33,931 nucleotides of DNA from positions 1 through 33,931 of the forward strand of contig JBLNEL010000261.1 of NCBI GenBank assembly GCA_050262615.1. Direction: 5' to 3'. Source of the stretch: JAUZPB01 sp050262615 (GTDB taxonomy: Bacteria > Bacteroidota > Ignavibacteria > Ignavibacteriales > SURF-24). This document shows, in pieces, positions 17,171 to 24,171 of the stretch; within the stretch, counting starts at the first letter, position 1; each line of letters opens with the position of its first letter. Under the pieces are notes generated by a model that saw only the letters and a program-made list of their open reading frames with translations, ran no database searches and was not told the DNA's origin. The position numbers and the translations under genes were made by a program.

Positions 17171-17204
17171 AAAAGCTGCCAGAAAAATTCAGGCAGCTTT
17201 TTTT
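17171..17204 (+). terminator. Intrinsic terminator of the AMP-ligase/GNAT gene
   Basis: AAAGCTGCC (17172-17180) pairs with GGCAGCTTT (17192-17200) around an 11-nt loop that can itself pair GAA/TTC, followed by a run of seven T (17198-17204). Confidence 0.9.
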
Positions 17205-17290
17205 GTTTTAATATCCGCGTTTTTTTTATGCTGCCAGGCATATAGGTACAAAATATTTTGCAAGTTAAGAAGTGCTATAGGAAAAAAGGA

Positions 17291-17350
17291 ATGAAATAGT
17301 TTTACACCAGGAGTATTAAAAAGGGTATTTCATGGAAAAGTGAAACTATT
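17291..17350 (+). other. Two overlapping, mutually exclusive inverted repeats upstream of the methyltransferase gene
   Basis: ATGAAAT (17291-17297) can pair with ATTTCAT (17327-17333). AATAGTTTTAC (17295-17305), which overlaps it, can pair with GTGAAACTATT (17340-17350) with one G-U. They lie 80-140 nt before the start at 17432. The stems are short, so they may be chance. Confidence 0.3.
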
Positions 17351-17431
17351 AAATTGAATAAATTGAGCAAAAGGTGAACAAGGAAGGTATTGATCTAATT
17401 TCAATTTTATTAAAATGAAGTCCGGAGTATT

Positions 17432-18136
17432 ATGTCGCATATAAAGAAAATCATTCATGTTTTATTTGCAATGTCAGGAATCTTAATAGACAAGTTAAAT
17501 TATATAAGAGTGATGCAGGTAATGGTAATTGCTATGATCTTCCTTTTTTACAAAACTGTTTTAAGCTATACTGATTTCAGGATAGCACTTTCATTTTTTA
17601 TATTTGCATGGGCTGTGAGGTACATATTTCTGTTTACGAGTTTTATAAAAGGCGGAGTAGCCGAGCGGCTTAAGACAAGATTCGGAGAGGAAAAGGGTTT
17701 TGAGATCTATCAGTTCTTTACGGCTATCATGTTCTTTCAGAGCACATTAAGTTTTAGTCTTCTTGTAGACAAGTCTTCACTGATGAACCTATGGATATTA
17801 AGATCATATCAGGATATTCTTATTGCCGCAGGAATTATGATCTCAGCAATTGGAATGCTTGTAAACATCTGGTCGGCTCTAATTATTGGAATAGATGTTT
17901 ACTATTACAAAGATCTATTTGTAGGCAGGCCAGTTTCAGAATTTAAGAAAGAGGGTCCATACAAAGTAATATCGAATCCGATGTATGCTATCGGGCAGGC
18001 TGGCGGATATGGCACGGCGCTGATGTTCGGATCTTTTGCAGGATTAGCAGGCATATTTTTAAATCAGGTGTTAATGTACATTTTTTATTACACAGTAGAA
18101 AAGCCACATGTAATAAAGTTTTTTGGTGAAAGCTGA
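17432..18136 (+). CDS. Isoprenylcysteine / phospholipid methyltransferase-family membrane protein
   Basis: 234 residues with four to five transmembrane helices. The C-terminal half carries EGPYKVISNPMYAIGQAGGY (174-193) followed by VEKPHVIKFFG, the SAM-binding pattern of the PEMT/ICMT family (Gly-Pro-Tyr...Arg/Ser-Asn-Pro-Met-Tyr, then a Glu-containing segment near the C-terminus). Members methylate phosphatidylethanolamine or prenylated or other membrane substrates. The more usual Arg of the RNPMY motif is Ser here. The ATG has CCGGAG five bases upstream. It is the next gene after the AMP-ligase/GNAT giant but is separated from it by a terminator, so it is not cotranscribed. The stop codon sits inside a 7-bp duplication. 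Confidence 0.75.
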   Translation: MSHIKKIIHVLFAMSGILIDKLNYIRVMQVMVIAMIFLFYKTVLSYTDFRIALSFFIFAWAVRYIFLFTSFIKGGVAERLKTRFGEEKGFEIYQFFTAIMFFQSTLSFSLLVDKSSLMNLWILRSYQDILIAAGIMISAIGMLVNIWSALIIGIDVYYYKDLFVGRPVSEFKKEGPYKVISNPMYAIGQAGGYGTALMFGSFAGLAGIFLNQVLMYIFYYTVEKPHVIKFFGES

Positions 18137-18143
18137 AAGCTGA
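18128..18143. repeat. 7-bp tandem duplication that forms the stop codon
   Basis: GAAAGCT occurs at 18128-18134 and 18135-18141, followed by GA. The TGA stop of the methyltransferase (18134-18136) uses the T of copy one and the GA of copy two. The following spacer to 18260 is A/G-rich and has no clear terminator or gene. Confidence 0.8.
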
Positions 18144-18260
18144 GTAAAAGACTTAAAAGCAAAAGCAGTAAAAGTCAAAACAAAAGAAGCAAAATTAGAA
18201 AACCAGGAGCAGAAAGTTACCAATAGAAAAACAGAGTAATAGCATTAAAAGCACAATTTA

Positions 18261-18296
18261 TTTTGCGATGATCATTTTGCGATGATCATTTTGCGA
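18261..18296. repeat. 14-bp tandem duplication across the stop codon of the T9SS cargo gene
   Basis: TTTTGCGATGATCA occurs at 18261-18274 and 18275-18288, with a partial TTTTGCGA at 18289-18296. On the minus strand each copy can encode Lys-Met-Ile-Ile-Ala-Lys-stop, in different frames. The TGA at 18274-18272 falls at the copy junction. Confidence 0.9.
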
Positions 18297-19417
18297 ATTT
18301 CAGAATGAGTGCTATTTTCAAGGCTATAGAAATATATTCCGCCGGGCAGGCTGCGGTTTTCAAACATCACGTTATGAAGTCCCCGGTCAACTTCAGAATT
18401 AATAAGGGTCTGAATTTCTCTTCCGAGCACATCATAGACCTTCAGCCGGATAAAATCCTTTTCAGGCAGGCTGAAGCTAATATTAGTCGAAGGGTTAAAA
18501 GGATTAGGGTAGTTCTGATTTAGTACAAATCCGGCTGCACGGGTCTTATCGTGCTTTAGTGATGTTGGCATAAAATATCTGCTTTCAGCGGATCTGATAT
18601 TTTCAAGCACTTCAGTTTCGCTGCTGCCAACAGCAGTAATAAGGAAAACAGTTGTTGAGCTATTGAGTTTCAGAGGAGTATAGTTCTGGGAAAACAGGCA
18701 AGCTGTTCCGAGTGCTCCTCCGGTAAAAAGAGTATCTATTTTTTTTGATGTCATAAGTGAATAGACAACCGAATCGCTTCCACTTCCCTTTTCATAGTAG
18801 TCCGGCCAATCGACAGTTCTTAATGAGACAATGTCATTAGGATACATTTTCAAAGCAGTATAAGTTGACGAAGGTGATCGGAAGGAAGTAATTACATTTT
18901 CCCTGTTATTAAATTTTATGGTAACAAAACTAAAGGAGCTGTCGGTCTGAGGGAGAAATTCAAATCCGATATAAGGGTTAATATCTTTCATCATAATATC
19001 GTGGTTTGTCAAAGTGATCTTAATAACAGCATAAGGTGCATCAGTCCAGCCCAGAATATTGAATTCTGCAATCAAGTCGGGAGGCTGTTTAGAAAATGAA
19101 TTATTAATAGTTCCGGAAATTTCGAAGTCGCTTTCTTTAGGATGCAGAATATTGCTGCTTGAAGTAACGGAATCCTGATCTTCTATATAAGTAAAGGCGT
19201 GGCTTTTATCAATACCGGCAAGGAGAGATAATCTATAGACCTGTTTTTTACATATTGATTTTGGGGCAGATATCCTGACTGCTCCGGAACTTGAGAGTCC
19301 AATCTCAATTTTGCCGGAGTTAAATTTCTGTGCCGGCAGTTCTCCGGAGAGAAAGAGGCAAAGAAAAAAGGCATAACAGAAAAATGAAACAAGCAGTTTT
19401 AGCAGAGTTACTCTCAT
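18272..19417 (-). CDS. Secreted protein with type IX secretion C-terminal sorting domain
   Basis: 381 residues. An N-terminal signal peptide (about 1-30, ending in a Pro-Ala-Gln-type site) is followed by a body (about 30-290) that is beta-rich and not recognised. The last 90 or so residues are a Por/type IX secretion sorting domain: NQNYPNPFNPSTNISFSLPE, VYDVLGREIQTL, and LPGGIYFYSL before the basic end RKMIIAK. Such proteins cross the outer membrane by the T9SS and are anchored or released at the surface. ATG at 19417 with GGGAGAG upstream. Single gene. No T9SS machinery gene is in the window. The passenger activity is unknown. Confidence 0.88.
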   Translation of the reverse strand: MRVTLLKLLVSFFCYAFFLCLFLSGELPAQKFNSGKIEIGLSSSGAVRISAPKSICKKQVYRLSLLAGIDKSHAFTYIEDQDSVTSSSNILHPKESDFEISGTINNSFSKQPPDLIAEFNILGWTDAPYAVIKITLTNHDIMMKDINPYIGFEFLPQTDSSFSFVTIKFNNRENVITSFRSPSSTYTALKMYPNDIVSLRTVDWPDYYEKGSGSDSVVYSLMTSKKIDTLFTGGALGTACLFSQNYTPLKLNSSTTVFLITAVGSSETEVLENIRSAESRYFMPTSLKHDKTRAAGFVLNQNYPNPFNPSTNISFSLPEKDFIRLKVYDVLGREIQTLINSEVDRGLHNVMFENRSLPGGIYFYSLENSTHSEIRKMIIAK

Positions 19418-19500
19418 TTCGGCTCTCCCGTATCTGATCAGTAATATTCACAAGTTTCAGGGGATCACAATGCAATATAACTAATGTCCCCTTCTAATTA

Positions 19501-19613
19501 AACTAATTTATAAGGAGAAAAGAGTTATTAATCTGTGTGGGAGGTCAAGATCAGAAAAGAAATAAAGCTCAACTGGCATTGAGCTTTATATTACAGAACT
19601 AATTTATAAGGAA
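19501..19613. repeat. 16-bp direct repeat pair flanking a terminator
   Basis: AACTAATTTATAAGGA occurs exactly at 19501-19516 and 19598-19613 (97 bp apart). It flanks the terminator hairpin in the spacer 19418-19654. The spacer also has to hold the promoter of the T9SS cargo gene. Confidence 0.85.
19562..19589 (-). terminator. Terminator of the Cache chemoreceptor gene
   Basis: An 11-bp perfect stem ATAAAGCTCAA (19562-19572) / TTGAGCTTTAT (19579-19589) with a six-base loop. On the minus strand it is followed by TTTCTTTTCTG. It lies 66 nt past the stop at 19655. Confidence 0.8.
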
Positions 19614-19654
19614 GCAATTTATTTTAAGCGGCAAAATTATACTGAGAAGGAGAA

Positions 19655-21568
19655 TTATCCAGTCTGAAGAGCGAGGTTTTTCTTCATTTCATTTACAGTA
19701 AATTTCGAAACAATATTCTGAAGGTTAACTGTCAGGCGGCTTAAGTCTTCTGCTGCTCTTGCTATTTGCTGAGCATTTGAGGAATATTCCTGAGTAATAT
19801 GGCTAATGACCTCTACATTTTTACTGATCTTTTCAGAGACTTCTGATTGTTCTTCGGAGGCTGCTGCCACATGAGAGACAATACTTACAACTTTTTCAGT
19901 TCCATTGATCATTTGTTTAAGAGATTCTCCGGCCTTATCTGCAAGTTGTTTTCCGGATTCAACTTCTTTTTTACCCAGCTGCATTGAACTTACGGCAACA
20001 GCTGTATCTTTCTGGATCTGTTTTATCATAAGGGCAATTTCTTTAGTAGCTTTTGTAGTGCGTTCAGCCAGTTTACGTACTTCATCAGCAACGACAGCAA
20101 AGCCTCTTCCCTGTTCACCGGCGCGGGCAGCTTCAATTGCGGCATTTAAGGCTAAAAGGTTTGTCTGGTCAGCAATATCATCAATCACCTGAATTATTTC
20201 GCCGATCTGATTACTGCTTTTTCCTAAAGCTTCAACAGTTTCAGCTGATCTTTCGACAACTTCCGAGATCCTTATCATACCGCTTATAGTATCTTCGACT
20301 ACAGTACCTCCCTGTTTTGCAATTTCACCTGCATGTTTTGCCGTATCGGCAGCAACCTGGGCATTTCTAGTATTCTGAAGGATTGTAGATGTCATTTGTT
20401 CAACGGCGCTGGCGATTTCGGCTGTCTGCTGTGTCTGGTCCTGTGCGCCGGCAGCCATTTCCTCAGTACCTGAAGATATCTGGTGGCTTGCACTGGCAGT
20501 AGCCTGAATAGCAGAATAGAGCTGAACGACAAGGTCATGAATATTAACCACAGAGATGTTGAAGGATCTGAAGATATTTCCTATTTCGTCATTTTTTGCA
20601 GATTCAGTTCTTATAGTCAGGTCACCTGAAGAAAACTTCTTCATAAGCTCAGAGAGCTGCTGGCTGCTTTGTTCATAGTATGCTTTTTGCAGGAGAGTCT
20701 GCTGATTGATTTTTTCGAGTTCAGATCTGGAGTTTTCTGCTGCTTCGGTTTTTTGTTTTATTTCTTTAACTGAATCTGAAATATGATTAACCATTTTATT
20801 AAACGATTCAGCAAGGCTTCCGAGCTCGTCTTTAGAGTCAATATTTACATTAACTGAAAAGTCACCGGATGCAACTTTTTTTGCTGCGGCATCCAATTTC
20901 TTTACTTTGCTTGAGACCAAATAAGCTATAAGATATCCTATAAGCAGAGCCACTGCAATTACAATACAGAGGGGTAAGAGCAGGCTGCTTTTTAATTCTC
21001 CTATTTCCTGCTTAACGTTATCGACATACATACCTGTTCCGATTATCCAGCCCCATGGTTCATAAAGTTTAACATAGGATATTTTTGGAAGGGGATCTTT
21101 TTCTCCCGGTTTTATCTGTCTGTATTGAAAAAAACCTTCACGATCACTACGGGCTATATTTCTAAATTCCTGATAGATATTGATACCATCGGCATCTTTT
21201 AATTCAGCCACGCTGGTTCCGACAAGATTTTGTCTTACCGGATTTGCAACGAGTTTAAGGTCCATATTGCTGATAAAGAAATACTGTTTTCCATCATAGC
21301 GGATAAGGTTTATTTGTTTTACAGTCAGGCTTTGAGCCTGATCAATGGAAAGTTCGCCTGTATTAACTCTTTCGGCATTACTGGTAATTATGCCATAAGC
21401 GACCTCCACCAGGTGTTTAACCTTATCTTTTCTGTCGGCAAGCAGGTTTTCTTCAATGGTAGGTATAAAATGGAAATAAAAAATAAGCAGTACCGGTATA
21501 ATTACCAGTAATATTAGCCCCAATAGTTTAGTCAGTATCCCCAAATCCTTAATTTTTCTAAAAATCAT
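19655..21568 (-). CDS. Methyl-accepting chemotaxis protein with single-Cache sensor domain
   Basis: 637 residues. TM1 (about 12-32), then a periplasmic single Cache (sCache_2-type) domain (about 40-185; YDGKQYFFISNMDLKLVANP, YEPWGWIIGTGMYVD), TM2 (about 195-218), HAMP (218-270) and a coiled linker. A second HAMP-like unit follows (about 295-350; FSSGDLTIR...DEIG), then the MCP signalling domain (about 360-625) with the usual tip (457-501). Cache domains of this type bind small organic acids or similar ligands. The signalling domain aligns without gaps to that of the hydrogenase-chemoreceptor at 2161-4485 over about 150 residues. There is no NWETF-like CheR/CheB tether. ATG with AGAGGA upstream. 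No cheA/W/R/B gene is nearby. Confidence 0.92.
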   Translation of the reverse strand: MIFRKIKDLGILTKLLGLILLVIIPVLLIFYFHFIPTIEENLLADRKDKVKHLVEVAYGIITSNAERVNTGELSIDQAQSLTVKQINLIRYDGKQYFFISNMDLKLVANPVRQNLVGTSVAELKDADGINIYQEFRNIARSDREGFFQYRQIKPGEKDPLPKISYVKLYEPWGWIIGTGMYVDNVKQEIGELKSSLLLPLCIVIAVALLIGYLIAYLVSSKVKKLDAAAKKVASGDFSVNVNIDSKDELGSLAESFNKMVNHISDSVKEIKQKTEAAENSRSELEKINQQTLLQKAYYEQSSQQLSELMKKFSSGDLTIRTESAKNDEIGNIFRSFNISVVNIHDLVVQLYSAIQATASASHQISSGTEEMAAGAQDQTQQTAEIASAVEQMTSTILQNTRNAQVAADTAKHAGEIAKQGGTVVEDTISGMIRISEVVERSAETVEALGKSSNQIGEIIQVIDDIADQTNLLALNAAIEAARAGEQGRGFAVVADEVRKLAERTTKATKEIALMIKQIQKDTAVAVSSMQLGKKEVESGKQLADKAGESLKQMINGTEKVVSIVSHVAAASEEQSEVSEKISKNVEVISHITQEYSSNAQQIARAAEDLSRLTVNLQNIVSKFTVNEMKKNLALQTG

Positions 21569-21790
21569 TCAAAATCCTCTTTTGTCTCTTAGTCGGTCTA
21601 TTTCTGTTTAGTCTCTTTAGTACACCCGGCCTTAAGCAGTAATTAGCATATAATTGCCAAATATAAAATTTTTATATAATATCATCGGAATAAACAGATT
21701 TTTTTTTAGCCAGTTTCTATATTTCAGAAGGATTCAGGAATGACTTGGAATTTTACGGGAGATATTGAGCTTGATTAAAAAGTCATAAAC

Positions 21791-21811
21791 TCCGGCCTTT
21801 TTGCGGCCGGA
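21791..21811 (-). terminator. Terminator of the C_GCAxxG_C_C gene
   Basis: TCCGGCC (21791-21797) / GGCCGGA (21805-21811), a GC-rich 7-bp stem with a seven-base loop. On the minus strand it continues into GTTTATGACTTTTT. It lies 17 nt past the stop at 21829. The remaining spacer 21569-21790, upstream of the chemoreceptor, shows no gene. Confidence 0.65.
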
Positions 21812-21828
21812 ATTTGTGAAGTATTTTA

Positions 21829-22287
21829 TTAACTGTTTTGATTTTCATTTAAGAGTAAATTCTCAATTATTCTGGCGGCGCTGCGCACATATTTCGGGCA
21901 GATCATTTTAGTAAGACCACGTTCTTTAACAAACTTTAATCCATCGGGAGTGCTCATATCGCACCCTAAAAGGTCCTTACATTTTACTGATCCGTATTGT
22001 TCTTTAAACTGTCTGGTAAATTCCTGTACCAGGGCGTAGACTTTTTCTTTGGAATCAGTATCCTCGGGATTTATCTGTCCATATTTTAAGCCTATGAGCA
22101 TAAAAGCTCCGGTTACAGCGCCGCAAGTCTCGCCAATATGTCCCATTCCGCCGCCGAAGGAGCAGGAAATTTTAAGAGCTGTCTGACTATCAAATCCAAG
22201 ATGTTCACTATAGGTTGAAAAGACTGACTGGGCGCAGTTAAATCCGCCTGCAGTAAAAGTATTTACAGCCTGTTCTGACTTTTCCAT
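21829..22287 (-). CDS. C_GCAxxG_C_C family putative redox-active protein
   Basis: 152 residues, no signal peptide. The family signature Cys-Gly-Ala-x-x-Gly is at 55-60 (ETCGAVTGA). The other ordered cysteines are Cys18 (FNCAQSV), Cys42 (SCSFGGGMGH), Cys103 and Cys109 (KCKDLLGCD) and Cys130 (MICPKYV). The family is thought to bind Fe-S or another redox centre and is frequent in anaerobes; no reaction has been firmly assigned. ATG at 22287 with GAGGTG upstream. It is 62 bp downstream of an outer-membrane protein gene on the same strand and may be cotranscribed with it. Confidence 0.88.
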   Translation of the reverse strand: MEKSEQAVNTFTAGGFNCAQSVFSTYSEHLGFDSQTALKISCSFGGGMGHIGETCGAVTGAFMLIGLKYGQINPEDTDSKEKVYALVQEFTRQFKEQYGSVKCKDLLGCDMSTPDGLKFVKERGLTKMICPKYVRSAARIIENLLLNENQNS

Positions 22288-22349
22288 ATATTCTTCACCT
22301 CATTAAATAATAAGCGGCAACATAAAAAAAATTTATTGTTCAAGCAATA

Positions 22350-22907
22350 TTAAAACCATACAGTAAAGCCTGTAGTAAATGCAAACTGGTTATAGCCATA
22401 ACGTGAAGTAGCACCCGAAGGGTCAAGAGTTACCTGAATGTACTGAAGTCCAATATTAAGCAGTGAATTGCCACCTACGGCAAGTTTAGCGCCGCCGCGC
22501 AGTCCCCAGCTAAAGCCGCTGCGTGAGGACCCGTCTGACTGCGAAGCATAGCCCAGAAGAGCTTCAATAAACGGGTAAGCGATGCTTGCTGTCCTGAAAT
22601 TATAGGAAGGTGCCAGTAAAATAAGTACTGAAGAGGAGCCATCGCCGGAGGTAATCTGGAACGGGTTAAATCCAAGTTCAAATCCGTCTGTAATAAAAAC
22701 TCCTGCATAAGGAGAGAATGTAAAAAGAGAGCGGCTTGAGCCGGTTTGGCCGCCTGCCACGCCGGTGGTACTGGTAAAGCTGAGGCTGCCACCTAATTCG
22801 ACTACTCCTGGGGAAGCAAATCCTCCAGGGTGTCTTTGTCCAAACAAAGGGCCTGAAAAAATAATCAGCAAGGCAAAACAAAAAATACTACTCTTAAGTC
22901 TGTTCAT
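22350..22907 (-). CDS. Small outer-membrane beta-barrel protein
   Basis: 185 residues from the ATG at 22907, chosen over an in-frame ATG at 22922 because ATGGAG supplies a GGAG ribosome site 9 nt before the second. Signal peptide MNRLKSSIFCFALLIIFSGP followed by LFGQ. The mature part is Gly/Ser/aromatic-rich with alternating strands (SFTSTTGVAG, FTFSPYAGVFI, GFSWGLRGGAKLAVGG) and ends in TGFTVWF, a terminal aromatic typical of outer-membrane barrels. The size suggests an 8-strand barrel. No specific function can be given. Confidence 0.7.
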   Translation of the reverse strand: MNRLKSSIFCFALLIIFSGPLFGQRHPGGFASPGVVELGGSLSFTSTTGVAGGQTGSSRSLFTFSPYAGVFITDGFELGFNPFQITSGDGSSSVLILLAPSYNFRTASIAYPFIEALLGYASQSDGSSRSGFSWGLRGGAKLAVGGNSLLNIGLQYIQVTLDPSGATSRYGYNQFAFTTGFTVWF

Positions 22908-23027
22908 AACTTTCAGCTCCATTTAATGATTATATAAATAGTGATAAGTTTATTATAACTATTAAATAGCTGCTGTGTCAATGGAAATTGCTTCAGGAAT
23001 AAGAAAACAGAGACCTGTAAAAATAAT

Positions 23028-23067
23028 ATTTGAAAAATGGGTTTTGGATTTGAAAAATGAGTTTTAG
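23028..23067. repeat. 20-bp imperfect tandem duplication
   Basis: ATTTGAAAAATGGGTTTTGG (23028-23047) and ATTTGAAAAATGAGTTTTAG (23048-23067) match at 18 of 20, with a decayed third unit (AGTTTTGGAG) to about 23082. It lies in the 334-bp gene-free spacer 22908-23241, which otherwise holds the outer-membrane gene promoter and the terminator at 23183. Confidence 0.85.
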
Positions 23068-23182
23068 AGATAAGTTTTGGAGAAACAGTATCTGATAAGA
23101 TTTTAAGTTTATAGAAAGTCTCTTAAACAAAGTGGTTTAATATTGCAAAAAGAGATTTTAAAGGGCAGGCTGGATAAAGTAA

Positions 23183-23209
23183 GAGCGGAATCCATAGAGA
23201 GTTCCGCTC
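23183..23209 (-). terminator. Probable terminator of the OB-fold lipoprotein gene
   Basis: GAGCGGAA (23183-23190) / TTCCGCTC (23202-23209) with an 11-nt loop, 33 nt past the stop at 23242. The T-run on the minus strand is weak (TTACTTTATCC). Confidence 0.6.
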
Positions 23210-23241
23210 CTCATTATAATTTCTTTTTTTAAAAAGATACT

Positions 23242-23952
23242 TTACTTGCTTATTTTTGCATCTTCAACAATTACAGGGTATGAATAGCCTGCGCCAAAGT
23301 CCTTATTAACAGAAACTTTTCCTTCGACAGTAATTATGCTGCCAAGCTGAGTTTCCTGAGTACTGGTAACCATAAGGTCATAAGCACCGGCATCGTTAGT
23401 GCCGTCCTGCAGATGTATCCAGTTGCGGTCCATTATGCCCGGATTATATTTAGTTACTTTACCTCTGACCTTAACGGTTTTTCCTTCGAGTGATTTTTTC
23501 TGTGAAAATATTTCAGCTACTGTTTTTCCTCCTTTTACAGGGTCAACAGTAATTTTTTCAGGAGCAGAGGTAACCTGCGGGTGCATCTGCATACCGCCAT
23601 TGGCTGACATTTGTCCATGTCCTTCTTTAACACAATCAGAAACAAAAAGGATTGACTCCCAGGTACGGTTCAGGGTTTCGCTATGGAAGTTTTTCATTTC
23701 CATTGATTTTGAGAACTGTACGGTTTCACCTTTCTGGACAGGCATTTGCGGGACAGCTATCCAGTAAGTTGAATTATTTTCAGAAACCTGAAGATAGCTG
23801 TAGTTTGAAGCATCTATTTTATCTAAAACCTTTGCCGAATGAGCAGCATTAGCTGCATTTGTTCCGGCTTCAGCTTTGGGTTCTTCTTTTTTGTTGCAGG
23901 CCGATAATCCGAAAGCAGCAATTATCAGCACAAGGAACAAAGATCTTTTCAT
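23242..23952 (-). CDS. NrfJ-like / OB-fold lipoprotein with Met/His-rich segment
   Basis: 236 residues. Lipoprotein signal with lipobox LSAC (Cys19) and an Ala/Glu-rich linker. Domain one (about 40-107) contains VLDKIDASNYSYLQV, YWIAVP and MEMKNFHSETLNRTW, the pattern of NrfJ-type proteins found near periplasmic cytochromes. Next is HGQMSANGGMQMH (112-124), a His/Met cluster suited to binding copper, heme or another soft ligand. Domain two (about 140-236) looks like an OB fold (VKVRGKVTKYNPGI, NWIHLQDGT, VEGKVSVNKDFGAGYSYPVI). It is periplasm-facing, and its role is unknown. ATG with GGAG upstream; a 20-bp palindrome lies about 27-46 nt before the ATG. Confidence 0.75.
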   Translation of the reverse strand: MKRSLFLVLIIAAFGLSACNKKEEPKAEAGTNAANAAHSAKVLDKIDASNYSYLQVSENNSTYWIAVPQMPVQKGETVQFSKSMEMKNFHSETLNRTWESILFVSDCVKEGHGQMSANGGMQMHPQVTSAPEKITVDPVKGGKTVAEIFSQKKSLEGKTVKVRGKVTKYNPGIMDRNWIHLQDGTNDAGAYDLMVTSTQETQLGSIITVEGKVSVNKDFGAGYSYPVIVEDAKISK

Positions 23953-23978
23953 TAGTACTCCATATATTAAGTTAATTT

Positions 23979-23998
23979 TATTTTAGGTTCCTAAAATA
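23979..23998 (-). promoter_or_regulatory. 20-bp perfect palindrome, candidate operator
   Basis: TATTTTAGG (23979-23987), two spacer bases TT, CCTAAAATA (23990-23998). The half-site TTTAGG/CCTAAA resembles DtxR/MntR-family half-sites, and the position (27-46 nt before the ATG at 23952) suits repression of the OB-fold lipoprotein gene. No T-run follows, so a terminator is unlikely. Confidence 0.45.
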
Positions 23999-24136
23999 CA
24001 AAAAAGTCTAATAAATCTGCTAACCACAGACTTGATTGAATAAGGTAAAAATTAAAACACAAAAGATCAAATATTTACTGTTTTTACGAGTTCAGTCAAA
24101 TAACCGGTTTAATTCCCTTTTCAGGTATTTTTATTT

Positions 24137-24166
24137 ATCAGTTTATATTCATCATCAGTTTATATT
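24137..24166. repeat. 17-bp tandem duplication just after a stop codon
   Basis: ATCAGTTTATATT occurs at 24137-24149 and 24154-24166 (period 17), ending 5 nt from the stop of the minus-strand DUF4139 gene (24172-24174). Confidence 0.85.
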
Positions 24167-24171
24167 GAGAA

